Positions 36,051-44,750 of a stretch of DNA of 64,000 nt are shown one piece after another. This stretch comes from Treponema succinifaciens DSM 2489. Lineage in GTDB: Bacteria > Spirochaetota > Spirochaetia > Treponematales > Treponemataceae. Numbering within the stretch: position 1 is the stretch's first letter; each line of letters starts with the position of its first letter. The stretch lies in contig NC_015385.1 of the NCBI RefSeq assembly GCF_000195275.1, positions 1,318,501-1,382,500 on the forward strand, given 5' to 3'. A program made the position numbers and the translations under genes. Below the pieces are notes generated by a model that saw only the letters and a list, made by a program, of their open reading frames with translations, was not told the origin of the DNA and did not search any database.

Positions 36051-37010
36051 ATGGTTTGGCTGATTGGTTATAAAGGAATGCTTGGAAGTGAAATTGCCAA
36101 GCAGCTTACAGAAAATAAAATTGACTGGATTGGAAGCGACAAAGATGTTGACATAACAAATCCTGCAGAGCTTTCAAAATTTGCGCACAATCATGGAACG
36201 GCCGCCGGAAGAACTGGAATTTCTGTTGCCCGCGGAACTGTTCCAGAAAAAATCACCTGGGTAATAAATTGCGCTGCCTACACTGCCGTAGACAAGGCTG
36301 AAGAAGATTCTGAGCTTGCCGAAAAACTAAATGCTGAAGGTCCTAAGAACATTGCAAGGATTACACGCGAGCTTGGCGCAAAACTGATTCACATTTCAAC
36401 TGATTACGTTTTTGATGGAACAGGAAATTTTCCATATACAGAAGATATGCTGAAATGTCCGGATTCAGTTTACGGAAGAACAAAAGCAGCAGGCGAAGAT
36501 TTTGTAGAAAAAGAAATGACCCAGTACTATATTTTGCGCACTGCATGGCTCTACGGATTCGACGGAAAAAATTTTGTCTATACAATGACAAAAGCGATGA
36601 ATTCAAAAGATGAAGTGAGCGTTGTGTGCGACCAGAAAGGAACTCCGACTTGCGCTGTGGACTTGGCTTCTGCAATTTTAAAAATTATGTCCACATCAGA
36701 AAAGGCAAAAAGCCTGTTTGGAAAAAAATCAGCCTTGCCTTATGGAGTTTATCATTTTACAAATTTAGGTGAAACGACTTGGTTTGACTTTACAAAAAAA
36801 ATATATGAGTTTGGAAAAAAGTACGGCAGAATCACAAAAGACTGCACTATAAATTCCTGCACAACTGATGAATATCCATGCGCCGCAAAACGTCCGGCAT
36901 ATTCAGTTTTAAGTAAAGACAAAATTCAAACCTTGCTGAAAATCAAAATTCCTGAATGGCAAGAAACTCTGGAAAAATTTATAAAGAGCGACAGATTTTT
37001 AATAAAGTAA
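36051..37010 (+). CDS. rfbD: dTDP-4-dehydrorhamnose reductase
   Basis: 319 residues, extended SDR fold. LIGYKGMLGSEIA is the dinucleotide-binding glycine motif. NCAAYTAVDKAE, ISTDYVFDGTG and YGRTKAAGE (catalytic Tyr-x3-Lys) follow. It performs the last step of dTDP-rhamnose synthesis. Compared with the usual reductase, residues about 45-65 contain an extra Gly/Arg/Thr-rich loop (HGTAAGRTGISVARGTVPEK). GGAG lies 7-9 nt upstream. Followed by a strong terminator. Confidence 0.88.
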   Translation: MVWLIGYKGMLGSEIAKQLTENKIDWIGSDKDVDITNPAELSKFAHNHGTAAGRTGISVARGTVPEKITWVINCAAYTAVDKAEEDSELAEKLNAEGPKNIARITRELGAKLIHISTDYVFDGTGNFPYTEDMLKCPDSVYGRTKAAGEDFVEKEMTQYYILRTAWLYGFDGKNFVYTMTKAMNSKDEVSVVCDQKGTPTCAVDLASAILKIMSTSEKAKSLFGKKSALPYGVYHFTNLGETTWFDFTKKIYEFGKKYGRITKDCTINSCTTDEYPCAAKRPAYSVLSKDKIQTLLKIKIPEWQETLEKFIKSDRFLIK

Positions 37011-37060
37011 ATATCAATTGCAAATTTACAATAGTTTTTGTGTCGTAGTACAAGAAACAA

Positions 37061-37101
37061 AAAAGGCTTCGGTAACTAATCATTGCCGAAGCCTTTTACT
37101 T
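37061..37101 (+). terminator. Terminator after rfbD
   Basis: AAAAGGCTTCGG (37061-37072) pairs perfectly with CCGAAGCCTTTT (37086-37097) around a 13-nt loop, followed by a T-rich run. The flanking A and T runs would let it work on both strands. Confidence 0.85.
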
Positions 37102-37132
37102 TTATTTTGCTAAAAAAATGATGTTTACTTCA

Positions 37133-37254
37133 TCACATTTCCATGCAGAAAGTCGTCATAGCTGATTTCTCCTGCGCGCCTTCAACAACAACAAGTTTTC
37201 CGCGCTCACCATTATGCAGTAATTTTCCATCTTTGCTCTCCAGTGAAAATTTTA
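37133..37254 (-). pseudogene. Short coding-like remnant without a start codon
   Basis: On the minus strand a frame ending at the TGA at 37133 reads SKDGKLLHNGERGKLVVV then EGAQEKSAMTTFCMEM, with protein-like composition, but no ATG, GTG or TTG opens it. In a different frame, GGAGAG at about 37240 followed by ATG at 37230 opens a 24-codon ORF (37156-37230). The two together look like the damaged end of a gene, or a tiny gene with a frameshift. The product is not recognised. The rest of this 330-bp intergenic region holds only two terminators. Confidence 0.3.
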
Positions 37255-37302
37255 GAAAAAAAGTTTACCATTAAGATTTTTTATTTGCAATCAGTTTTAA
37301 AG

Positions 37303-37338
37303 TAAAAAAAATCCTGCCAGTAAAAACCAGCAGGATTT
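37303..37338 (-). terminator. Terminator of the efflux operon
   Basis: On the minus strand AAATCCTGC (37338-37330) pairs with GCAGGATTT (37317-37309) and is followed by a run of T. It lies 6 bp after the stop of the last operon gene. Confidence 0.85.
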
Positions 37339-37343
37339 AATTT

Positions 37344-37661
37344 TTAGATTTCAGTTCCGCTTCCTATAAAGCAACCGATTCCTTCTGTAATAAAGAGTTT
37401 TCTAAGCTTAACCACAATCTGCTTGATTTTTTCAGCTTCTTCCTCGCTGCAGTATATTATGTACATTGTGTTGAGCTGCGGCCAGACTGCGTCTCCCAAG
37501 TGCGGATTGCTGTAGCCTGCTCCCATTACAGGGGAAATTTTTGTATAGTGCTTGCCTACTTTGCTTTTTTCAAATTCCTCGGCAAAGTCTTCTTCCAATG
37601 CCTGGGAACAGATTATTTCAACACGCACACGCTGGATATTTTTTTCGTATTCATCAGCCAT
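37344..37661 (-). CDS. PII-like transporter-associated protein (PG0541-like)
   Basis: 105 residues with a ferredoxin-like pattern (VRVEIICSQALEEDF, MYIIYCSEEEAEKIKQIVVKLRK, GIGCFIGSGTEI). Small PII-like proteins of this type are found next to RND transporters in Bacteroidetes and some other phyla, where they are thought to sense a metabolite or metal and modulate the pump. That role is inferred from context. GGAGG lies 6 nt upstream. Last gene of the operon, 20 nt after the RND pump. Confidence 0.65.
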   Translation of the reverse strand: MADEYEKNIQRVRVEIICSQALEEDFAEEFEKSKVGKHYTKISPVMGAGYSNPHLGDAVWPQLNTMYIIYCSEEEAEKIKQIVVKLRKLFITEGIGCFIGSGTEI

Positions 37662-37681
37662 AATTTTCCTCCAACCAAAAA

Positions 37682-40600
37682 CTAAGCGTTGTTTGTTTCA
37701 AGGGCTTCAAGCTTCTTTTGCTGAAGAGCTTCTTTCTTGGCAGCCTTTTTTGCGGCTTTCTTCATTCTTCTTGAGTTTATGATGTAGTAAATAGAAGGCA
37801 TAAGGAACAGTGTCATTACCGAACCGAATGTCATTCCGCCGAATGTTGTAAGAGAAATAGGCTGCATTGAAGTTGAGCCTTCGCCCGGGAAGAACGCCAT
37901 TGGAGCAAGAGAAATAACTGTTGTAAGCGTACTCATCAAGATTGGACGAAGTCTGTTTCTTGCGGCTTCAACACAAGCTTCCTCAAGGTCGTAGCCACGC
38001 TTTCTCAAAAGGTTCGTGTAGTCAACAAGAACAATACCGTTGTTAACGATTGTTCCGACCAGAACGAGCATACCCATGATTGTAACAACGCTAAGACGCT
38101 GGTTGACCATTGCGTAAGTCATCATAACTCCGATGAACGAGAACGGAATTGTAAGGATAACAATGAACGGGTCAATCAATGATTCGAACTGGCTTGCCAT
38201 GACAATGAAAACCAATGCCGCGGCAAGAATAATAATCGCGCCGAAGTTCACAACCGCTTCCATCATGTCCTCGTAGTCTCCGCTTATGGAGATTGTTACG
38301 GCATCGTCTTTTGGAATGTTGTCGTTTATAATCTTTAAAAGCCCTGTCTGAACAACGTCAAGGGAAACTCCAGAAACAGGCTTTGCCTTAACATGGACAA
38401 TTCTGGACTGGTCTTCACGAAGGATTGTAACAGGCGAAAGGTTTTCCTCATAATGAGCAAAGCTTGAAAGTGGAATTCTTTGTCCCTTTGAATTCACTAC
38501 AGAAACCTGGTCAATATCAGCGAGCTTTTTCTTGTCTTTTTCTGCAAGGCGCACAATAACATCAATGTCGTCTCCAAGTTTTGTGTAGCGGCTGGCGGTT
38601 TTTCCGTTGATTGCGGCATTGATTTCAGAGCCTACGTTGTAAATGTTCAAGCCAAGTTCGTACATTCTGTCGCGGTCAACTACGATTTCTGCCTGAGGAA
38701 GTCCGTCTTCAACATCGCTTGAAACTTCTGTTACAAATTCAGCCGCCTGCTCCTTGAGGATTTTTTCAACTTGGGCAGCTGTGTTGCGGACAAGGTCAAG
38801 GTCGTTGCTACGGATGTCAATGCTCATTTCTCCAGAAGACGCGCTGTTTGAATTTGATGAAAATGAAAGTGTTGCGCCCGGAATTGTGTTGAAGTATTTT
38901 CTAAGCTTGTCTTTTGCAGACTTTTCGTTGTCCCAGCCTTTTTCGCGTTCTTTGGCTTCGTACAAAGTCCAAGTGATTGCGCCTGTGTTTGTTTCGGAAC
39001 TTGCGGAAATAACACTTGTTCCGCCGACTGTTACAGATGTGTATTTTACGCCTACAAGCTCTTTCTTTCCGATTTCCTCAAGAGTTCTTAAAGTGTCTTC
39101 TGTAACTTCAAGAGTTGTTCCCATCGGAAGCTCGACTTCAATTCCGACTGTGTTTGAGGCGGATTCCGGCATAAAGATAAAGCCTACGAATTTTACGCTT
39201 ATTATAGAAAGAACAAAGCAACATACAAGAACTATGATAAATGTCTTTCTGTGGTGAAGAACAAAGCGGACTCCTTTTGCATATCCGTTGTCGAGGTTCA
39301 GGAAGAATTTGTTGAATGCCTGGTTTATTCCGTAGCCGATTCCGCTTTTCCTTTCATCAACAATCTTGTCGATTTTAAGATAGCTTGAGCAAAGAACTGG
39401 AACAAGGGCAATCGCAACAATCAGCGAGCACATCAATGAGAAAATAATTGTGTAAGCAAGGCTGTCGAACATCTGTCCCATGATTCCAAGTTTTTTTCTA
39501 AAGAGAATCATCGGAAGGAAAACACATACAGATGTCAAAGTTGAAGCGGTTATGGAAGTTACCATTTCCTGGCTTCCGAGGATTGCCGCTACTTTTGGCT
39601 TGGCGTCTCTTTGGCGGTAAGCGTAGATGTTTTCAAGAACAACGATTGAGTTGTCTACAAGCATACCGATTCCAAGGAGAAGTCCCGCCATGGAAATCAT
39701 GTTTATTGTCATGCCTTTAAAGTACATGAGCATGAGTGTTACAAATACCGAAATCGGAATTGAAAGTCCGATGATGAATGTACTTTTTAGAGAGCGCAGG
39801 AATATGAACAAAACTGCAACGGCAAGAAGCGCGCCCTGAACAACAGAAGAAACAACTTCATTGATTGTCTGCTCAATAATGTCTACTGTGTTTGAAGTTT
39901 CAACAAGCTCAACTCCAGCAGGAAGATCCGCCTTGAGTTTTATAATAGCTTTTCTTACGTTCTTTGCGGCTGTAACGGAATTCTTTCCGCTCTGCTTTTG
40001 AATCATAAGCATTACACAAGGCTTTCCGTCCAAGTGAGCAAGAGTGCTTTCGTCTTTGTAGCCGTCATAAACATCAGCAATATCGCGGAGCTTTACTGTA
40101 ACAAGTCTTGAACTGTCCAGGGAATCAGGCTTGTAAGTGATTACCGTGTTCTTGAGGTCTTCTATGCTTTTATATTTTCCGCTCGTTTTAATAGTATAGT
40201 TTTTATCGCCAGAAGTGATTGTTCCGCCTGAGCTTTGAACGTTCTGCGCGCCAATCATCTGTGCGATTGTGGAAATTGAAAGTCCGTAGGCTTCAAGTCG
40301 GTCTCTAGGAATATCAACGTTTATAGATTCCTCGCGTCCTCCGATAACATTTGCAGAGGCAACACCGTCAAGCTGCTCAAGACGCGGCTGGATTGTGTCC
40401 TCGGCGATTGTTCTGAGCTCTTCCGGGGTCAAGTCGCCCTGAACTACAATGTTCATAATAGGCATCATTGAAGGGTCAAGTTTAAGTGTGATTGGAGAAT
40501 CTGCGTCATCAGGCAGATAGCTTCGTACAATATCAATCTTGTCGCGGATTTCTATAGCCGCTGTATCGAGGTTTGTTCCGTAGTCAAACTCAAGAGAGAT

Positions 40601-40870
40601 AATGCTTGCGCCAGACTGAGACTGCGACTGCATTTTTTTAAGTCCGCTAAGTCCGGAAAGAGAGCTTTCCATCGTTCTTGTAAGGCTCTGCTCTACTTCT
40701 TCCGGACCTGCATCGTCATAAGCTGTATAAACAAGCATATACGGTAAGTCCATGTCTGGATACATATCTACCGGCATATCGAATATACAGAAAATTCCCA
40801 GCGCGACCATTATAAAAAAGATCAACACTGTTGTTACTGGTTTATTTACACATTTTTCTGAAAATGTCAT
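37682..40870 (-). CDS. RND-family efflux transporter, inner-membrane pump (AcrB/HAE1 type)
   Basis: 1062 residues, two repeats of a six-segment membrane module plus a large porter loop each. N-terminus VNKPVTTVLIFFIMVALG; porter motif YTAYDDAGPEEVEQSLT. In the fourth membrane helix the proton-relay site reads GMLVDNSIVVLEN, with one Asp where AcrB has two, and the matching Lys of helix 10 is replaced by Asn (IVNNGIVLVDY). This variant is common outside Proteobacteria. It pumps drugs or other amphiphiles in complex with the adaptor and TolC proteins encoded upstream. AAGG lies about 8 nt before the ATG. Confidence 0.93.
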   Translation of the reverse strand: MTFSEKCVNKPVTTVLIFFIMVALGIFCIFDMPVDMYPDMDLPYMLVYTAYDDAGPEEVEQSLTRTMESSLSGLSGLKKMQSQSQSGASIISLEFDYGTNLDTAAIEIRDKIDIVRSYLPDDADSPITLKLDPSMMPIMNIVVQGDLTPEELRTIAEDTIQPRLEQLDGVASANVIGGREESINVDIPRDRLEAYGLSISTIAQMIGAQNVQSSGGTITSGDKNYTIKTSGKYKSIEDLKNTVITYKPDSLDSSRLVTVKLRDIADVYDGYKDESTLAHLDGKPCVMLMIQKQSGKNSVTAAKNVRKAIIKLKADLPAGVELVETSNTVDIIEQTINEVVSSVVQGALLAVAVLFIFLRSLKSTFIIGLSIPISVFVTLMLMYFKGMTINMISMAGLLLGIGMLVDNSIVVLENIYAYRQRDAKPKVAAILGSQEMVTSITASTLTSVCVFLPMILFRKKLGIMGQMFDSLAYTIIFSLMCSLIVAIALVPVLCSSYLKIDKIVDERKSGIGYGINQAFNKFFLNLDNGYAKGVRFVLHHRKTFIIVLVCCFVLSIISVKFVGFIFMPESASNTVGIEVELPMGTTLEVTEDTLRTLEEIGKKELVGVKYTSVTVGGTSVISASSETNTGAITWTLYEAKEREKGWDNEKSAKDKLRKYFNTIPGATLSFSSNSNSASSGEMSIDIRSNDLDLVRNTAAQVEKILKEQAAEFVTEVSSDVEDGLPQAEIVVDRDRMYELGLNIYNVGSEINAAINGKTASRYTKLGDDIDVIVRLAEKDKKKLADIDQVSVVNSKGQRIPLSSFAHYEENLSPVTILREDQSRIVHVKAKPVSGVSLDVVQTGLLKIINDNIPKDDAVTISISGDYEDMMEAVVNFGAIIILAAALVFIVMASQFESLIDPFIVILTIPFSFIGVMMTYAMVNQRLSVVTIMGMLVLVGTIVNNGIVLVDYTNLLRKRGYDLEEACVEAARNRLRPILMSTLTTVISLAPMAFFPGEGSTSMQPISLTTFGGMTFGSVMTLFLMPSIYYIINSRRMKKAAKKAAKKEALQQKKLEALETNNA

Positions 40871-40873
40871 ATT

Positions 40874-41827
40874 TTAGTCCTTGTTTTCAGTTTTGCTTTC
40901 AACCGCTTTTCCAGAAATTGAAAGAATCTTTACTTTGGAACCATCGCTCAAAAGAGACTGTCCTTTTACAATTATAACGTCTCCTTCTTTGAGTCCTTCC
41001 TGAATTTCTGTCTTGTTGTCTACGGAAAGCCCTTCCTTTACAGAAACCATGTTTACGCTGGATTCCGCGCTTTCTGATTTTGCTGTGAATACGTAAGGCT
41101 TGCCGTCACGGTAAACAATGGCGTCATTTGGAATAACAACAGCTCCTTCAATTGTGTCAGTGATGAGTTTTACACGGGCGTACATTCCTGCCTTTATTCT
41201 TGAGTCAGCTGGCTCAACCTTGAGCTTGGCAAGCATTGTGCGGCTTGTTGTGTCCAAAACCGGAGAAACTTCAAAAACGCGCGCTTTGAATTCAACTCCA
41301 GGATATGCGTCAAAACTTACAATAGCAGTCTGGTTTTCACGGATTCTACTTATAAAGCGTTCAGCGACATTTACCTTTATCTGAAGTTCGTCTGTGTCGC
41401 TGATTTTTGCGATTGAATAGCTTTGTGAAACCATTGTTCCGATTGTTGGCGGAAATGAAGTTACTCTTCCTGAAATCGGAGCTTTTACAGGGTTTTCACT
41501 GTAGTTCATTCCAGGGCGGCTCGGGTCAACATAAGCTATAATCTGGTCTTTTTTTACAAGGTCTCCTACAGAAACTCTTATGCGAGAGATTTTTCCGGCC
41601 GCGTCCGGGTAGACGTCAACTGCGGAAACAGAAGAAACATCACCGCCGAATTCCAAGTAGTCGTCAAGGTTTCCGGCTTGAACAATGTCTGCGTTTACCG
41701 CGTAGATTGTTTCAGTTTCTTCTTCCTTTGCAGTTTTTTCTGATTTTCCCTTGCAGGAAACCAATGCGGATGACAAGATTGCCGCTGCCATCAAGATAAA
41801 AGGTAGTTTTGCGCTTGTTTTTTTCAT
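40874..41827 (-). CDS. RND efflux periplasmic adaptor (membrane fusion lipoprotein)
   Basis: 317 residues. A lipoprotein signal peptide (MKKTSAKLPFILMAAAILSSALVSC, lipobox Cys near residue 25) is followed by barrel-sandwich halves (DLVKKDQIIAYVDPS, APISGRVTSF) and the beta-barrel domain. There is almost no coiled-coil hairpin between the sandwich halves, so the adaptor is of the short type. The ATG at 41827 is chosen because GGAGGAG precedes it by about 8 nt; upstream in-frame codons lie inside tolC. It bridges the pump and the outer-membrane channel. Confidence 0.9.
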   Translation of the reverse strand: MKKTSAKLPFILMAAAILSSALVSCKGKSEKTAKEEETETIYAVNADIVQAGNLDDYLEFGGDVSSVSAVDVYPDAAGKISRIRVSVGDLVKKDQIIAYVDPSRPGMNYSENPVKAPISGRVTSFPPTIGTMVSQSYSIAKISDTDELQIKVNVAERFISRIRENQTAIVSFDAYPGVEFKARVFEVSPVLDTTSRTMLAKLKVEPADSRIKAGMYARVKLITDTIEGAVVIPNDAIVYRDGKPYVFTAKSESAESSVNMVSVKEGLSVDNKTEIQEGLKEGDVIIVKGQSLLSDGSKVKILSISGKAVESKTENKD

Positions 41828-41828
41828 T

Positions 41829-43244
41829 TTATTTTTCTCCTCCGGTGAGTTTTGTATTAAGAGTTGTTTCCAAGTCAAGCAATGCTGAAATATAATTGAA
41901 CTTCTGGTTTGCAAGTCCGAGTTTTGCAGTGTTAAGCTGGTTTTCTGCATCGCGCACATCAAGAAGTTCTCTTGTTCCGTTGCGGTAAGCGCGCACTGTC
42001 ATGTCATAAGAGCGCTGGGCAAGTGTTATGCTTCTGTTCATGGACTGAATCTGCTCGCGCGCCTGAATCAATGTGTCTACAGATTTGCGGACTGTCATTT
42101 TCTGGTTTTCAAGGAGCATTTTCCTGCTTACCTTGAGTTTGTCAAGATTCGCCTGCAAGTCTTTTGCCTGCTGCCTGTTTGACGAGAACGGAAGAATGTT
42201 TGTAAGGTTCCAGCCAATTGTAAAGCTTATAGAGCCTGAATCTGTCCAGTCTCCGCCTGTAGGAAACCCTCCTTTGTCTGCGTCAAGAAAATCAGTGAGC
42301 ATCGGCTTAAATCCGTAGCTGATATTGAAAAATGGAGTGTAAGTGCTAAGATTCAAAGCGTCAAGATTGCGCTGAAGCTGCTCAATGTTCTTGTCAATTG
42401 ACTGAAGGTCCAGGCTGTTGTTTCCGTAACGTTCAATAAGCGTGTCGTAGTGTAAGTCAACATAAAAAGGCTCAATACTTCCCTGCAAAACAATGTCCGT
42501 TCCTACTGGAAGTCCCAAAAGAAATGCAAAAGTGTCAAGCTGCTGGTGGAATTCACGCTCCATCTGGGCAACTTCCGGGCTTTTGTTCTGATATGTAACC
42601 TGTGCCTGAAGCATTGAAAGCTCTGGAACCATTCCGTTTTTAAAGTTTGCTTCCGCCTGAACCATGCGTTTTCTTGAATTTTCAAGAGTTGTTTTCTGCA
42701 AGTTTAAATTTTCCTGCTGCAAGAGAAGTCCATAGAAAAGTTTTTTTACATTGACTTCTGTTTCAACAATGCTCTGCTCATAGCTGATTTTTCCAGCTTC
42801 GTACCCAGCTTTTGCAGCTCTTATCTGCTGAATCATTGCAAGGCTGAAATTCCAGTCAACAGAAAGATTTGCGATTCCTGTCCATTTCATGCTGTCAGTC
42901 TCTTCAATTTCAGGAAGTCCATGAAGCTTCATCATTGTGTTTGTTCCCGACAAATTTGAAGAAATATCTGTAGTTCTGTTAAGAGTTCCTGTAGCCTGAA
43001 CTGTCGGAAGCAAAACATTCCAAGCGTTCTTTCCTGCGCGTGCCTTGATTTCAAGGTCAATGTCGGCAGTCTTGAGCGAATGACTGTGTTCGAGCGCGTA
43101 ATCCACAGCTTCGTAAATTGTCAGGTTTACAGTTTTTTTGTCAGACTCAGTGTTTTGCGGCTGGGATTCCTGTGCAAAGACAAATGCTCCAGACATAGCA
43201 AGCAAGACTGAAATCTTAAAAAACGTCTTTTTGCTGAAAATCAT
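41829..43244 (-). CDS. TolC-family outer-membrane efflux protein
   Basis: 471 residues. A signal peptide (MIFSKKTFFKISVLLAMSG then AFVFAQ) is followed by two TolC repeats of long alpha-helices (ALEHSHSLKTADIDLEIKAR in the first and RQQAKDLQANLDKLKVSRKM in the second). It forms the trimeric channel across the outer membrane. The ATG overlaps the regulator stop (ATGA), with GGAGGAA 6 nt upstream; one base separates its stop from the adaptor start. Confidence 0.9.
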   Translation of the reverse strand: MIFSKKTFFKISVLLAMSGAFVFAQESQPQNTESDKKTVNLTIYEAVDYALEHSHSLKTADIDLEIKARAGKNAWNVLLPTVQATGTLNRTTDISSNLSGTNTMMKLHGLPEIEETDSMKWTGIANLSVDWNFSLAMIQQIRAAKAGYEAGKISYEQSIVETEVNVKKLFYGLLLQQENLNLQKTTLENSRKRMVQAEANFKNGMVPELSMLQAQVTYQNKSPEVAQMEREFHQQLDTFAFLLGLPVGTDIVLQGSIEPFYVDLHYDTLIERYGNNSLDLQSIDKNIEQLQRNLDALNLSTYTPFFNISYGFKPMLTDFLDADKGGFPTGGDWTDSGSISFTIGWNLTNILPFSSNRQQAKDLQANLDKLKVSRKMLLENQKMTVRKSVDTLIQAREQIQSMNRSITLAQRSYDMTVRAYRNGTRELLDVRDAENQLNTAKLGLANQKFNYISALLDLETTLNTKLTGGEK

Positions 43245-44533
43245 TTCTTTCCTCCTGAAATATTATTTTCTTTATTATCAATAAAATTAATTCCTCTTTC
43301 CATGCAATAAAAAAAGTCCTTTATTGCGGCGTGCACAGATTCTTCTGGAAAATTATGAAGCTCGCTTTGCAGCAAGAAAAAAATCGGCATTTGAAAAATC
43401 CATGAGAACATAATTTGCATATTCATCTTTGGAGTTCCAAAATCTGGAATCTGCGTTATAATGTCGGCATTGAGAATAAAAGCTGTAAAGTCAAGCAGCT
43501 CGTCTTTGCCAATTGTCTTTTCTCTTTTTTCGTGCATTGACTTGATTTTAAAATCATTCTTTGAATTTTGGAACAAAAGCCAGCGGCATACATAAAGCAA
43601 TCCTCTTCTCTTTAGGAAAAATTCAATTTCAGTTTCCATAAAAATATAAACACATTCAGCGCTGTTTTTTGCATAAAGAAGATTCTTCTTGATGACATGA
43701 AACAAATTCAGGCATTCTTCTTTTTTGAGAGCTTCGAACATTTCTTTTTTTGAACTGAAATTTGTGTACAGGCTGCTTTTTGCAAGTCCAAGCTCTTTTG
43801 CAAGTTCTTCAATTGTGGTTTTTAAAAATCCCACGCGGCGCACAACATTTCCGATGGCTGTAAAAAATTTGCAAGGCGCTTTTAAAGACTGAATTTCCTT
43901 GCTACAGAGAATGTCAAGCTGGGAAAGCCTGAGAGCATCTGTTTCTTTTATGTCCTGTCCAAGTCCACCGGAAAAAATGAAACTTGAGAGTTTTTCCGCG
44001 TATTCCTGAATGCTTTCATCAGAATCTTGAAGATTTTTGTCAAGAAGTATAAAATCTCTTGCGCCTTGAAAAAAAATCATTGTGCCGGAAACAAAAATAA
44101 TTTTTTTGTAAATTTCAATATCCACAATACTTCCGTAGTTGTCAAAAATATTTTCCAAATTTAAATCTGAAACGCCATGCTTTTTTATTTCAATTAAAAA
44201 GTTGTCAATGCTGAACTCAAGGGAATTTGAAAGAGTAAAATAGAAATATGATTTTTTCTTGCAAAGAAGAACTATTACTTTTTTTAGTATGGAAGTTTCA
44301 TTTTTATCTTTTTCACAGTCTTTTATAATTTCCGCAATATCGCTAAGAATTAAAGACTTCATTGCGTTTTCCAAGTCTTCGCGGCTTTTGAAGTGCTTGT
44401 AAATAGCAGGTTTTGTAATGCCGGCTTTTGCTGCGATTTTTGAAAGTGAAATTCTTTCAAAAAAAAGCATATCGTAAAAAGAGAATGCTGACTGAATGAT
44501 TTTGTCCCTTGTTGAATTCTGCTTCTTTTCCAT
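43241..44533 (-). CDS. Transcriptional regulator with two TetR-type DNA-binding domains
   Basis: 430 residues, about twice a normal TetR protein. The first helix-turn-helix lies at about residues 28-50 (ISLSKIAAKAGITKPAIYKHF). A second, at about 235-262, reads TTIEELAKELGLAKSSLYTNF with the same TetR consensus, each followed by its own helical ligand-binding-like region. This looks like a tandem fusion of two TetR units. It is the first gene of the efflux operon, and a 20-bp palindrome sits on its promoter, so it most likely represses its own operon. Ligand unknown. The short distance to the promoter leaves AGGC as the only ribosome-binding hint. Confidence 0.85.
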   Translation of the reverse strand: MEKKQNSTRDKIIQSAFSFYDMLFFERISLSKIAAKAGITKPAIYKHFKSREDLENAMKSLILSDIAEIIKDCEKDKNETSILKKVIVLLCKKKSYFYFTLSNSLEFSIDNFLIEIKKHGVSDLNLENIFDNYGSIVDIEIYKKIIFVSGTMIFFQGARDFILLDKNLQDSDESIQEYAEKLSSFIFSGGLGQDIKETDALRLSQLDILCSKEIQSLKAPCKFFTAIGNVVRRVGFLKTTIEELAKELGLAKSSLYTNFSSKKEMFEALKKEECLNLFHVIKKNLLYAKNSAECVYIFMETEIEFFLKRRGLLYVCRWLLFQNSKNDFKIKSMHEKREKTIGKDELLDFTAFILNADIITQIPDFGTPKMNMQIMFSWIFQMPIFFLLQSELHNFPEESVHAAIKDFFYCMERGINFIDNKENNISGGKK

Positions 44534-44546
44534 ACTTGCCTATTAC

Positions 44547-44566
44547 GTTACCGAATAATCGGTAAC
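44547..44566. promoter_or_regulatory. Palindromic operator of the efflux operon
   Basis: GTTACCGA (44547-44554), ATAA, TCGGTAAC (44559-44566): perfect 8-bp arms around a 4-bp centre. It starts 4 bp after the minus-10 and covers the expected transcription start, an ideal place for repression by the TetR-type regulator encoded 13 bp downstream. Confidence 0.8.
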
Positions 44567-44570
44567 TAAA

Positions 44571-44599
44571 AATATAAACAACATTTTAATGTAAGTCAA
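44571..44599 (-). promoter_or_regulatory. Promoter of the efflux operon
   Basis: On the minus strand: TTGACT (44599-44594), a 17-bp spacer and TATATT (44576-44571), followed directly by the operator palindrome. Confidence 0.75.
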
Positions 44600-44750
44600 T
44601 AAGATACAGAAAAAAATTGTCTTTTTTTATGGGCGAGATATGGGAATGCCTCAAAAGTGTTTTCAATTTTACAGGGCAAACGCATTATAAATAATTTTAG
44701 TAAAGTTTGCGCGAAGAAACGGTTCCTGGAGCAAAAACACTCTGCAAAAA

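Noticed and set aside
44600-44750. Possible terminator (GCAAAC/GTTTGC) between the efflux operon promoter and the pseudouridine synthase gene
   Set aside because: Only 6 bp with a long loop and no T-run on either strand, so it is not reported as a terminator.
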